Assembly (NCBI GenBank): GCA_029962745.1
Contig: CM057159.1
Span: 27,711,510 to 27,775,509, forward strand
DNA from: Echinometra lucunter
Taxonomy: Eukaryota; Echinodermata; Echinoidea; Camarodonta; Echinometridae
DNA length: 64,000 bases
Reading direction: 5' to 3'
Shown here: in pieces, positions 46,899-56,163 of the stretch
How the letters are laid out: each line of letters begins with the position of its first letter
How positions within the stretch are numbered: the stretch's first letter is position 1
The notes under the pieces: model-generated
Told to the model about the DNA's origin: nothing
What the model saw: the letters and a program-made list of their open reading frames with translations, nothing else
Database searches by the model: none
Made by a program: the position numbers and the translations under genes

Positions 46899-49800
46899 TT
46901 TATCCATAACCAAGCCTATGTAATGATAATTTGTGAACTCCCTTTCACTTATTATTACAATATGATTGTGCATTTTTTTAAATTTATTTACTTAATTTAT
47001 CCATAACCAGGCCTGTGCAATGATAATTTGTGAACTCCCTTTCACTTATTATTACAATATGATTATGCATTTTTCTGTCTGTGTATTTTGATTTAATTAA
47101 CAGTGAATGCAACATGGCTGAAGGATCACTATGTTTGGATGCTTTTTGCATCTGTTTGTTCCACTAATAGCATGACCTTTACAATTTTAATACTTTCTAA
47201 CACTAACATTTTACTTTATGTATATTTATCTTTCATGCACAACCTTTCCTCCATTTTTCAAACAATAAGTTTGCCATAACACCTTAATAATTAATTTAAT
47301 TTTACAATTTTACTCACATTAATATCAGTTACATTCTTTTTCACTAACATTCATTTCCTTACTTGCATGGAAATAATTATAGCTTCATAGTATTAACAGC
47401 ATTCTTAGTGTTATCTGATTTCCTAGGGATAAAGTAGGCCTATACCATTATTGCATATGTAAACTGTCAGAACCACAATTCACCCCCTAAACTGCTGACA
47501 GCCTCAGAAGTCATATAGCATAGTTTTGACATGCAGTCTCTTCATGACTGCAATATGCAGGCGAGACAACGCTTGGCGTTTGCCTTGTTTTTCCTAGGAG
47601 CTAGAGATGACGCTGATCCTCTGTGTTTATGGATATTCCATGAAGCAGGAAGACTACTAGGGAAGCACATAGTGGCAGTCTCTCCAAATATAGATCAGGT
47701 GAGCCTACTCAAGCAGTATTAGCTGTCTAGTATGAAGTACTAGTATCTGGTATATTGAGTTTATGGTTAGTCCATGAAGCAAGGAGACTACTAGGGAAGC
47801 ACATAGTGGCCATCTCTCCACGTGAGCTTAGTCAATCAGCACTAGCTGCTGATATTATACATATAGTGCATGCTCTGGAGTTGAATATACCGTAATATTT
47901 GCATCCATAGTTTTAGAATTTCTCAAGTGCATTATATGTCACCGAGGTGATATGTAGTGCACGAGAGAAATTCTTTATCTATGGATGTACATTTTGTGGT
48001 ATATTTGATGACAATGAGCATGCACTATGCGTTGTATAAGATGGGAAACTGATTATGGGTTCGGAGCTCGCCAAACTAACATTGTAACATCCATTGATAA
48101 AGTACAATGATCTCTGTATTATCGATAATTTGTAAGTTATCGATACATTTGTCTATGGGATTTTGTACACAAATTAGCGTGCAATATAACGGCATTATAT
48201 AGCACGGTCGTGGCCATATAACGATTTACGCAATGGCATTCTGACCAATCAGAAACCTCGTTTTAAGTATCCTATCTTATATATCACAAATATTGACTGC
48301 TTTGACGGGCATGGTTGGAAATATAGCCCTAGATGATCTGAAGACTGTGCTGTACCCCAAGACAGAGTTTAGGGGCTTAGTGGGGTTTTGACGTCACAGA
48401 GGAGCTATGATTTTAATCTTGATTTGAAATACAAGCAGTCAGTACCTATTTGTTTTATACATCTTTAGTGTGAATTCCCCAAAGTGCAGAATTCGACAAA
48501 CTATGCTTTTGGAAATGTACTGGTATTCATTTAAAGGAGAATTTACCAGTATAAGAGTAGTCCACACATCTCCCTGCACATATCATTTGTTAACTTCATA
48601 TGCATACGGTATCTTGCATCACTGCCTTGTATGCGCAAGTACCTTTATAACTATGCCTGGAAACATTTTTTTGTAGTCTTGCTCAGCCCAGCGTAGTGAA
48701 TTTCATGCCTGTAGATTTGACTAATCAGAGGCTTATAATCTTTACATGTGGTTTATAGTAGCAGTATTATCTGGTACAATGTGTCTGTGGTGGTTCTGAT
48801 ACTGGAAAACTTACAGGAAAGCACATACCAGTTAGTGGTTGCCTCTCCATTTATAGATTGGATGCCTTGTGTGTGTGTGCACATGAGATCTTCTATCGTG
48901 ACAGGAATTATTTAAAGCCTAATTTGATCAGCTTTTATTCTTCAAATTGGCAACACCAACATTTTTCTTTTATTGCTACATTTTTCTTATAAAACATCAT
49001 GTATCTGAAATAAATATAAATTGACAGAATGTATGATGAGAAGTCATAAAGTTGCCAATTTGCAGGGAAAAACAGTAATTTTAACATTTTCATCACATTG
49101 CCAATTTAAGGATTGTATACTTATAGATTGGATGCCTTGTGTGTGTGCACATGAGATCTTCCATCCAATAGTCCACTTAGTAAATTTATGTATGCGTCAA
49201 AGACAGAGATCTTTTCATTATTGCAGAACTTTAAAGAAGTGTTATAAGAGAATGAAGATGAAGGTTGCTGCATTTTATTTTAAGCTGTTTTTTGTATTCT
49301 TTTTATTTGCAGACTCTGTTAAATGGTGAAGGAGGATTGAGGATTGTCTGTGTCGGTTCCGTTTGGAAAAGTTGGGATCTACTCAAAGAAGGTACAATCA
49401 AACCTTATCAGCATGCACTCAGAAATAATAGCATTAGTACAAATCCATTTGTCAGAAACTTAGAAATTGTTTGTGTAGCATCATTTATGAATGAAAAGTA
49501 AATGACTTGGTAATATCATTATAACTTGCATATCTTGATAAACGCCTTGTCACTTCCTTGACTCCTCAATATTGCGATTGCACAAGGGTTATGTGATAAT
49601 GTGTACAGATATCATTATAACTTGCATATCTTGATAAACGCCTTGTCACTTCCTTGACTCCTCAATATTGCGATTGCACAAGGGTTATGTGATAATGTGT
49701 ACAGATATTATTATAACTTGCATATCTTGATAAACGCCTTGTCACTTCCTTGACTCCTCAATATTGCAATTGCACAAGGGTTATGTGATAATGTGTACAG

Positions 49801-50513
49801 ATTAAGGCAAACATTCATTCTATTTTGACTTCTATGGATTTTGGACTGATGGTACACTAACGACAGAATAAAAAATGGCAATGAGCAAGGATACTTCATC
49901 TCTTATATTCCTGTATCAGACACTGCTATCTCCCACTCTCGTCTTCACCATCCCATTCCCCTTGCAGCAAAGGTATCCTGGTTGTTCTTTACTACCACAT
50001 GACTCTGAACCTGGCATCAAAAACTTTGCTTCATTCAAGAGAACACAAAATAGTGTTGTGCAAATGTTCAAATTTCAGGCCATAGAAGCACATTATGGAC
50101 ACACTTGTCTAGAGATAAGCTTTTGAAGGGACATTTCACTGTACACTTTCTTTAATTCCTGCTGTTGAATATCACTGTTTCCATTGCCCCCATTTTGGAT
50201 TATACACAGTCACATATAGGGATACACTTTGCAGTGAGCCATATGTATTTAATAGTTTTTCTTTTCAAAACTGTTGAAGCTTTCAAGAATTAAATTATTT
50301 ATCTCCTTTGTATTTCTTTTTTCACTGTAAGGTTTCCTAGCTGGTCTCTCAAGACCAGATGACTCCTACCCTGACATCAAGGACTTCACACTACTTAAGC
50401 TCAAAGAATCATCAGCCATAGGGGCAGCCAGGCTAGGAGCACAAGTCCTCAACGTTGACCTCCAAATTGACTACGAAGCCACCGTTGACGTCCTCTTTCA
50501 ACACACTGCATAG
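35238..50513 (+). CDS. NAGK: N-acetyl-D-glucosamine kinase
   Basis: Phosphorylates GlcNAc (and ManNAc in mammals) with ATP for amino-sugar salvage in the cytosol. Ten coding exons: 35238-35278, 40974-41058, 41829-41927, 42791-42932, 43267-43377, 44331-44443, 45322-45409, 47598-47698, 49313-49391, 50332-50513. They join in phase to 346 aa plus TAG (human 344). The first phosphate loop is YYGGIEGGATHS. STNHW (to residue 42) is the sugar-contacting segment. Asp111 in [11 protein letters not shown] equals catalytic Asp107 of human [12 protein letters not shown] and [12 protein letters not shown] carry Cys135 and Cys147 (human 131 and 143). [16 protein letters not shown] is near the C-terminus. 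All key motifs are intact. Divergent from MRPS26; introns are repeat-laden. Confidence 0.96.
35531..35618. mobile_element. 88-bp MITE, copy 2, opposite orientation
   Basis: Same ends as 31985-32072; the interior is inverted. Allowing three more bases at each end, it is flanked by GAATAAAC on both sides (35520-35527 and 35622-35629), an 8-bp target duplication as in hAT elements. In NAGK intron 1. Confidence 0.88.
36622..36863. mobile_element. Inverted-repeat MITE, TGGGTGATTTCAAGTT ends
   Basis: TGGGTGATTTCAAGTTCGGT is mirrored by ACCAAACTTGAAATCACCCA, about 25 bp, with GTGTTGG/CCAACAC continuing inside. 242 bp, in NAGK intron 1. Confidence 0.85.
37584..39620. mobile_element. Long element of 157-bp tandem repeats with GTCTCGCCCACC termini
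   Basis: Ends ATTGTGTCTCGCCCACC and GGTGGGCGAGACAAT are inverted repeats. The interior is about ten degenerate units spaced about 157 bp, each with TGACCTNNAATGACCTTTGACC and GTCATAAGAGAGTCTTGCA, followed by a GACG-rich microsatellite. A non-repeat segment at about 38222-38400 interrupts the array after a first GACG tract, so two elements may be joined or one is interrupted. In NAGK intron 1. Open frames across it are not credible genes. Confidence 0.8.
39480..39572. repeat. GACGGACG microsatellite
   Basis: Tandem GACG/GACGGACGAC units near the right end of the preceding element; a shorter tract is at 38184-38212. Confidence 0.85.
39640..40800 (-). pseudogene. Non-LTR retrotransposon fossil, C-terminal half of reverse transcriptase
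   Basis: Minus-strand fragments read [13 protein letters not shown], then YVDDTQIY (the catalytic F/YxDD box), a thumb-like [13 protein letters not shown], then [20 protein letters not shown] and [12 protein letters not shown], in the order seen in CR1/Jockey-type elements. Frames shift several times and the 5' part is missing, so it is dead and 5'-truncated. It ends next to an ATT/ATC-rich microsatellite at 39620-39650, a common 3' tail. In NAGK intron 1, antisense. Confidence 0.85.
40974..41058 (+). CDS. NAGK: NAGK coding exon 2
   Basis: Encodes [20 protein letters not shown] and EAPSTNHW. Acceptor TATTGAAAG is weak in pyrimidines but gives the exact phase. Donor GTAAGA. Confidence 0.92.
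41260..41540 (-). mobile_element. SINE copy 2, interrupted
   Basis: Contains TTACAGACGTGTATCAATCT, CGTCTGGGACCGACCTTTAA, CATCCGAAAGACATGACTCA and the B-box complement CTTGAACTTGGGTCC. About 75 bases (41290-41370) absent from the copy at 57908 split it. Confidence 0.65.
41829..41927 (+). CDS. NAGK: NAGK coding exon 3
   Basis: Thirty-three codons, [20 protein letters not shown] and [12 protein letters not shown], phase 0 both sides. Acceptor ATTCTGTAG, donor GTAAGT. Confidence 0.95.
41973..42305. mobile_element. MITE of the TTTCATAAAGCTGTTCGTAA family, long copy
   Basis: GGGGGTGTTTCATAAAGCTG is mirrored by CAGCTTTATGAAACATCCCC, 333 bp. Same family as 23867-24038. In NAGK intron 3. Confidence 0.85.
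42791..42932 (+). CDS. NAGK: NAGK coding exon 4 (catalytic Asp)
   Basis: Encodes [20 protein letters not shown] and [20 protein letters not shown], including catalytic Asp111. Ends with one base at donor GTAGGT. Confidence 0.95.
43267..43377 (+). CDS. NAGK: NAGK coding exon 5
   Basis: Encodes [20 protein letters not shown] and [16 protein letters not shown], the nucleotide-binding core. Acceptor TTTCCTACAG. Confidence 0.96.
44331..44443 (+). CDS. NAGK: NAGK coding exon 6
   Basis: Encodes [20 protein letters not shown] and [16 protein letters not shown]. Acceptor TTTTTATACAG, donor GTAAAT, phase 0 out. Confidence 0.95.
45067..45295. mobile_element. Inverted-repeat element with telomere-like core
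   Basis: CATTTGCTTCAGCGACAATT is mirrored by CAATTGTCGGAGGAGCAAATG-type sequence. Between them are degenerate CCTAACCCTAA units (45125-45235), the vertebrate-type telomere repeat TTAGGG on the other strand. In NAGK intron 6. Confidence 0.75.
45322..45409 (+). CDS. NAGK: NAGK coding exon 7
   Basis: Encodes [20 protein letters not shown] and [14 protein letters not shown]-like element with telomere-like repeats ends about 25 bp upstream. Confidence 0.94.
45759..47567. mobile_element. 1.8-kb element of 161-bp tandem repeats, copy 1
   Basis: Starts GTCTCGCCTGCGTAGCGGAG and ends GCAGGCGAGAC, an 11-bp inverted repeat. After a GTC/GGC trinucleotide tract come five units of 161 bp with AATAACTTTCTATA and AAGGTCAAAGGTCAAAGGTC, then a (TTTA)n tract (46852-46898) and a paired AATTTATCCATAACCA repeat. 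A nearly identical copy is at 52498-54156. No coding frame. Ends 30 bp before NAGK exon 8. Confidence 0.85.
46852..46898. repeat. (TTTA)n microsatellite
   Basis: About eleven ATTT units inside the element. Confidence 0.95.
47598..47698 (+). CDS. NAGK: NAGK coding exon 8
   Basis: Encodes [20 protein letters not shown] and [14 protein letters not shown]. Acceptor TTTTTCCTAG lies 30 bp from the end of a repeat element. Decayed copies follow at 47755-47850 and about 48789-48870. Confidence 0.94.
47755..47850 (+). pseudogene. Tandem partial copy of NAGK exon 8 and its donor
   Basis: Begins TTTATGG, offset 136 bp from the same point in exon 8, and keeps CATGAAGCA, CTACTAGGGAAGCACATAGT and CATCTCTCCA followed by GTGAGC and more shared intron. 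It would read [20 protein letters not shown] but lacks the exon's 5' half and acceptor. Confidence 0.8.
48292..48460. mobile_element. Inverted-repeat element related to 29094-29252
   Basis: CACAAATATTGACTGCTTTG is mirrored by CAAGCAGTCAGTACCTATTT; shares GGGCATGGTTGGAA and GAGGAGCTAT with the other copy. Confidence 0.65.
48789..48870 (+). pseudogene. Highly decayed third trace of NAGK exon 8
   Basis: GGAAAGCACATACCAGTTAG and TGCCTCTCCATTTATAGATT resemble the exon 8 core GGGAAGCACATAGTGGCAG and TCTCCAAATATAGATCAGG, with gaps. Weak but in the right order and next to the clearer copy. Confidence 0.4.
48897..49115. mobile_element. Partial piggyBac-like element
   Basis: Left half of the element family at 27793-28200, from CGTGACAGGAATTATTTAAA through ACATCATGTATCTGAAATAA to CACATTGCCAATTTAAGG. 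The right end is missing. Repeats of TTATAGATTGGATGCCTTGT flank it at 48851 and 49120. Confidence 0.75.
49313..49391 (+). CDS. NAGK: NAGK coding exon 9
   Basis: Encodes [20 protein letters not shown] and WDLLKE plus one base. Acceptor TTTTATTTGCAG, donor GTACAA. Confidence 0.95.
49515..49802. repeat. Tandem repeat, three 96-bp units
   Basis: Units start at 49515, 49611 and 49707 and are nearly identical (ATCATTATAACTTGCATATC through GATAATGTGTACAG). In NAGK intron 9. Confidence 0.95.
49966..50075 (+). pseudogene. Decayed copy of the 5' part of NAGK exon 10
   Basis: After CCCCTTGCAGCAAAG it reads GTATCCTGGTTGTTC, then CATGACTC and GGCATCAAAAACTTTG, aligning with exon 10 GTTTCCTAGCTGGTC, GATGACTC and GACATCAAGGACTTCA. 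The peptide [18 protein letters not shown] parallels [18 protein letters not shown]. It stays open to a stop at 50124-50126 and lacks the exon's second half. Confidence 0.7.
50332..50513 (+). CDS. NAGK: NAGK coding exon 10 (terminal)
   Basis: Encodes [32 protein letters not shown] and ends VDVLFQHTA with TAG at 50511-50513. Matches the human SSALGGASLGA segment. Confidence 0.95.
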
Positions 50514-52399
50514 AGTTCAGAAAATCTCTGGATTGTCAAGTCCAATGTATTTGGTAATTTGTTGTCCCATACATTAAAAACTTAACATAAATTGTCATTG
50601 CCAGTATCATTTAGTCTGATTCACGGCCAGTATTTAGTCTGATTCAAGCTGTAGTATGGCTGTCAAATTGATATATCAAAATATGATTATACTCTAATTG
50701 CAATGATGTTTGGAACATATGAGATGGAATATCTTGGACTTGCCCAAATGTGTATATGATGTAGATGAGATATATATTTATGTGTATATACTGGTGAATT
50801 ACATGTGCATGTTGTCAGAATGGGTATTGCACAGTGTTTCTTGTGCTTATGTATGCTAGATTGATGCTGCATTTTATGTTCAGAACCAAATCCCTGCTTT
50901 CAGTACTGCTTCAAACAGCCAAAATAGAGTTGCATGAAACATAATGATATGTGCGACTAGAAACAATAACTATCTGAACTTGCCCTAGGGAAATTTTGTT
51001 ACTGTCATTGCCTTCAAGAGTTGGATAGTCTAAGCCTTTGGGATGGAAATATGTTACTAGTGGTGGTTTTGTAGATTAAAGGAAAAGTGATGCAAGGAGG
51101 TTTATGATGTTACTTGGTAAAGATTTGGGGAAATCACTTCCTTTAGGGGAAGTGGTTGGGTTTATAGTTGGTTTTATTTTTCTAATATAAAAGAAATGAC
51201 ATCATAGCCTCATGTCCTGCTTGCTAATTTGTCTCCACTACAAAGTGATCCTAATGCCAGTGGCAAATTTAAAGCTTACTCTTCTTCTTCCGTATCTGAT
51301 TTTTTTCATACCAATTTTATCCTGAAATTTCTGATGTATTGATCGCATTTTTACCTCTTTACCTCTTTACCTCTTTAACTCATTTTATCAATGATTTTCT
51401 GTTACTAGCAATTTTGTTTGCCCCCCCCTTCACTTGTGCGCCTTGAGCATCTCTTACGAGATGGATATGGCACCTAACAAATTGCATATATTATTTTTTT
51501 TTTTTGTTTTGTTTTGTTCAAAAGCAGGTTTCCTTTTGAAAAAAGTTGGAGTTCTCCTTAATATAGTTTTGAATGTAATTACAGCATGATATTTGTAAGA
51601 ACATCAAGCACATGTGTCTAGCCTGAAACTACTTATAGGTTCATATTCTACAAAAACTGAAACCAATGCTGGATTTTAGGTCATTCTGAGTTGATATTAA
51701 CCAAAGGAGGTAGATATAGGTCTGAAGTTTGCTTTGTTAACCTGCTGAACATGATTTTATTTCAGTATTAGTTGCATTTCCACAAATCTCCACCCAAGTT
51801 AACTTGGGCTTTAATAGTGTTCAGTGGGTCAAACGTGATTTTATTGCTCACAGGTTTGACTGAATTAGTAGAATATGGGCCATCGGGTGTACATTTTTGT
51901 CATATCATATGTTTTCTTTTTGCAGTCCTCGGTGCTTTCAGCATTCCAGATGTATTGTTTGCTCTTCTCTGATCATTGCATACCTCAGGGCTTTTGTGTT
52001 TCTCTGTAGTGGTGAGGCCAAGAAGATGAAGAAGTCTTCTTCTTTTCAAGGCTTTCTAAAAAAAAAAATAATAATAATAAGTTAACAAGAATATGTGGGC
52101 CAATGTTGGCAAAAACACATATTCAGATATGCAATGTTTGATTTCAGCAAATGTTCACAATGGATTGATGGAGGATGAGTAGAATCAGTCACTGAAAATG
52201 TTTGAATATAGTATTTTAGCTCGTGGTCAAATGTAAACCCTTTTAATTTCATTCATTTATTAGCAATGATTTATGAAGCCATTAAAAAAAATGCATCTAT
52301 CCTGGGGCACAAAGTGTGGCAAATACTTGCCCATTTTTTTAAAATTTCTTTTCCTATTTACTGCAGTGTTTCTATGTACCCTGTTTCAGTACTTATTCC
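50514..52399. other. NAGK downstream region
   Basis: AT-rich, no credible exon. Likely holds the NAGK 3' untranslated region, but no polyadenylation site could be assigned with confidence. Short T, A and C homopolymers at 51421, 51490 and 52060. Confidence 0.5.
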
Positions 52400-52497
52400 T
52401 TTCCCATTCGTGACAGGAATTATTTGAAGCCTAATTTGATCAGCTCTTATTCTTCAAATTGGCAACACCAACATTTTTCATTTATTGCTTCATTTTT

Positions 52498-53587
52498 GTC
52501 TCGCCTGCGTAGCGGAGCGAGACATAGGTATCACTATTTCCGGTGTCGGCGTAGGCGTCGTCGTCGGCGTCGTCGGCGGCGTCGGCGTCGTCGTCAACAA
52601 TTGTGTTGTACACCCAATAACTTTCTATAGCTTTAAGGTGGGATCACCAAATTCATACCAGAGGTCCATCTCTTGAAGGCGCAGGTCAAGTTCGAATATG
52701 AGTCGAATTTGAATAAGGTCAAAGGTCAAAGGTCAATGAACTTTCCATGACTGGCACTGTGCTATATTGTACACACAATAACTTTTTATACCTTCGAGGT
52801 AGGATTGCCAAATTCATACAAGAGGTCCATCTCTTGAAGGTGCAGGTCAAGTTCGAATGTGAGTTGAATTTGATTAAGGTCAAAGGTCAAAGGTCAATGA
52901 ACTTTCCATGACTGGCACTGTGCTGTGTTGTACACACAATAACTTTCTATAGCTTCGAGGTGGGATCACCAAATTTATACCAGAGGTACATCTCTTGAAG
53001 GCACAGGTCAAGTTTGAGTATGAGTTGAATTTGAATAAGGTCAGAGGTCAAAGGTCAATGAACTTTCCATGACTGGCACTGTGCTATGTTGTACACACAA
53101 TAACTTTCTATACCTTCGAGGTAGGATTGCCAAATTCATATGAGAGGTCCATCTCTTGAAGGTGCAGGTCAAGTTCGAATGTGAGTTGAATTTGATTAAG
53201 GTCAAAGGTCAAAGGTCAATGAACTTTTCATAACTGGCACTGTGCTATGTTGTACACCTAATAACTTTCTATAGCTTTGACGTGGAATCACCAAATTCAT
53301 ACCAGAGGTCCATCTCTTGAAGGTGCAGGTCAAGTTTGAATGTGAATTGAATTTGATTAAGGTTAAAGGTCAATGAACTTTCCATGACTGGCACTGTGCT
53401 ATGATTTACACCACTTTGTTCCTGTAATGACATGAACTTTATAATTTGATACTTTTTAACACTAACATTTTACTTCAGTTCAACAGAGTTCATTCTACAG
53501 TTTACTGTATAATAGCAGTGAACTCACTACTCTCTATACCTGAACCAGATTTTGTATTTTACTTGTTACTGTTTTTCATATATTTGT

Positions 53588-53635
<48 letters not shown>

Positions 53636-54156
53636 TTTATCCATAACCAAGCCTATGTAATGATAATTTGTGAACTCCCTTTCACTTATTATTACAATAT
53701 GATTGTGCATTTTTTTAAATTTATTTACTTAATTTATCCATAACCAGGCCTGTGCAATGATAATTTGTGAACTCCCTTTCACTTATTATTACAATATGAT
53801 TATGCATTTTTCTGTCTGTGTATTTTGATTTAATTAACAGTGAATGCAACATGGCTGAAGGATCACTATGTTTGGATGCTTTTTGCATCTGTTTGTTCCA
53901 CTAATAGCATGACCTTTACAATTTTAATACTTTCTAACACTAACATTTTACTTCAGTTCAACAGAGTTCATTCTACAGTTTACTGTATAATAGCAGTGAA
54001 CTCACTACTCTCTATACTCTATACTCTATACTGTCAGAACCACAATTCACCCCCTAAACTGCTGACAGCCTCAGAAGTCATATAGCATAGTTTTGACATG
54101 CAGTCTCTTCATGACTGCAATATGCAGGAGAGAGAACGCTTGGCATTTGCCTTGTT
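52498..54156. mobile_element. Element of 161-bp tandem repeats, copy 2
   Basis: Nearly identical to 45759-47567 over the trinucleotide tract, five 161-bp units, the (TTTA)n tract and the following 250 bp. It differs by a replaced central segment (see findings) and a mutated right end GCAGGAGAGAG. It continues for about 22 bp of sequence also found beside NAGK exon 8. The Arg-rich frame across the trinucleotide tract is an artefact. Confidence 0.85.
53583..53637. repeat. (TTTA)n microsatellite
   Basis: Longer allele of the same tract as in copy 1. Confidence 0.95.
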
Positions 54157-54472
54157 CTTATAAAACATCATGTATCTGAAATAAATATAAATTGACAGAA
54201 TGTATGATGAGAAGTCATAAAGTTGCCAATTTGCAGGGAAAAACAGTAATTTTAACATTTTCATCACATTGCCAATTTAAGGATTTTAAGCTTACTTTCC
54301 TTTAAAAGATTTCAGCATCAAACAATAAATATTGATGCAACCAAAATGGGCACAGTAAGTATAGAATTTTTTGCTCTTTCTGCTTGTGTATTTGGTATGA
54401 TTTTTAGGGCTTTGCATCAAAAGTTATTAAACCAAACCACATAATGTGGACCCTCTGTCACGAATGGGTTAA

Positions 54473-56163
54473 TGACTAATCTGTCTATGTACATGCAAAC
54501 TCATGTTCCTACTTAATGGGCCAGATTAAAGAAATAAAAATAAAAAGAATTCTGCAGGGGCACCATTAACAATTCAGCTGCTTATCTGGCATTATGATGG
54601 TAAGTGGATTATCCTTGTGGATTCCATACTCAGGAACTAAAAAAAGAGGGTTTACATGAATGTGAGAGCAAGCTGGTTCAACTTTGTCCCATGATCAAAA
54701 AGTACCTGGAATGTTATTGTTCAGTATTTACAGTAAGTTAAAACTACTTTTAGATCATGCTCATGTTTTGTATCATGCTCACTGACTTTTTAACTTTTAG
54801 GAGTGAGAGGGGCATGAACACATCTCCTTTACTACATGGTGGATGTCATTCTGGTTCTTCTGCACTGAATAGTAAGCTTGAGATAACCTGGGCTGGAGGT
54901 GTTGGAAAATGGGCATTACTGGTTTAGCAAAATTATATCCAACGGGTAAACAGACATTGATCACTTTCTCATCTGGTTGATAGTCCATGTCAGGACTTCA
55001 CTCATTCTCAAGAAAGATACTCTCCACTCTCTCTTGATTGTCCATTTCATCTCTCCTCAACTTTCTCCACTGTTCTTCTAATTTAACAGTCCCTTTCAGG
55101 ACTCACCACATGGTGAACTGTATACCTCATCCACACTAAACAGACATTGTATCAAGTCAGTATCATTCCAGATTTGTGCAGACAAGTAGATTTAAGCCAG
55201 TTGGTAGGAGAAGACAAACTAGCATCCATGGATTGAGGTAAAGGGTTGGTTATAAGCAGAAAATATTATCAGTTTTAACCTTGTGTTCATTCATAATCGC
55301 ACAAGTGGTGATGTATATATATTTAGAAACAGTATACTCACTGTAGAACTAAAATAGCAGAAACTGAAGCCATGATGAACAAAAACAGAGTCCTGTCGCC
55401 AACAGAAAATGATAACCATGCCATCGTTCTTCTCAATCAAGTGCATGTTTTTTTCCTAAGTTGTTAGCAGCAAACACTTTACTACTATACTACTTTACTA
55501 CTACTACTTAATATTTAGAAAGTCTGTGGTTACGATCTGCATTCTCATAGATGTACAAGGTATTACGTAAACTACCTGCACATACAAGGAATCACAATTT
55601 ACAGACACAGAGAACGTGTATAATCAAGAGAAATAGTAAGGCAAATGAGATGATACAGTGGTGAGGTAGTCCTAACCTGAAAGCTACCAAGTAATGTATC
55701 CAGATATTATCAAAATTAAGTTACCTTGCTGTTACATACTTAATTAAAGTACAACTGTGTACAAGAAATGATATTTATGAGTCTTAGTTTTATGATACCG
55801 GTACTTGTATTCTGGTCGGAAATGTATTATGTGCTTGGGTATGAAATACTATCATATACAGGTAATTATGTCGAAAGCAAAATACTCAGTTCCACCGAAG
55901 ACTGTTGATCACAGTGATACAATTTGTAGAAATGGTACATTTCTTATCAGCTTTTCCGATGTATGGTTTTGTTGTCTTAAGATTATAATTATTTCAACAT
56001 CATGTTGGAGAATTATAGATTATTTTTACTTTGAAGAACTTTTCAATGTAGCAAATTATTTTGTGATATCATAATTGTATATTTATATATTTTTTGATTG
56101 TGAGATCTGTGAATACTTGCCATTTCATGTTAGTCATCTGTCATATTGATGTAAAGAGTTTTT
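54473..56163. other. Gene-free AT-rich stretch
   Basis: No recognisable exon or strong repeat on either strand. Contains a short CTACTTTACTACTA simple tract near 55480-55510. Confidence 0.5.

Larger units (their letters stand above)
52400..54472. mobile_element. piggyBac-like element interrupted by a 1.66-kb insertion
   Basis: 52400-52497 and 54157-54472 together reconstruct a family member of about 415 bp: TTCCCATTCGTGACAGG at the left, CTGTCACGAATGGG then TTAA at the right. Between CATTTTT and CTTATAAAAC, contiguous at 48978-48990, sits 52498-54156. Nested insertion. Confidence 0.85.

Noticed and set aside
52424..52676. Arg-run and Gly/Val-run frames
   Set aside because: Translations of a GTC/GGC trinucleotide tract within a repeat element.
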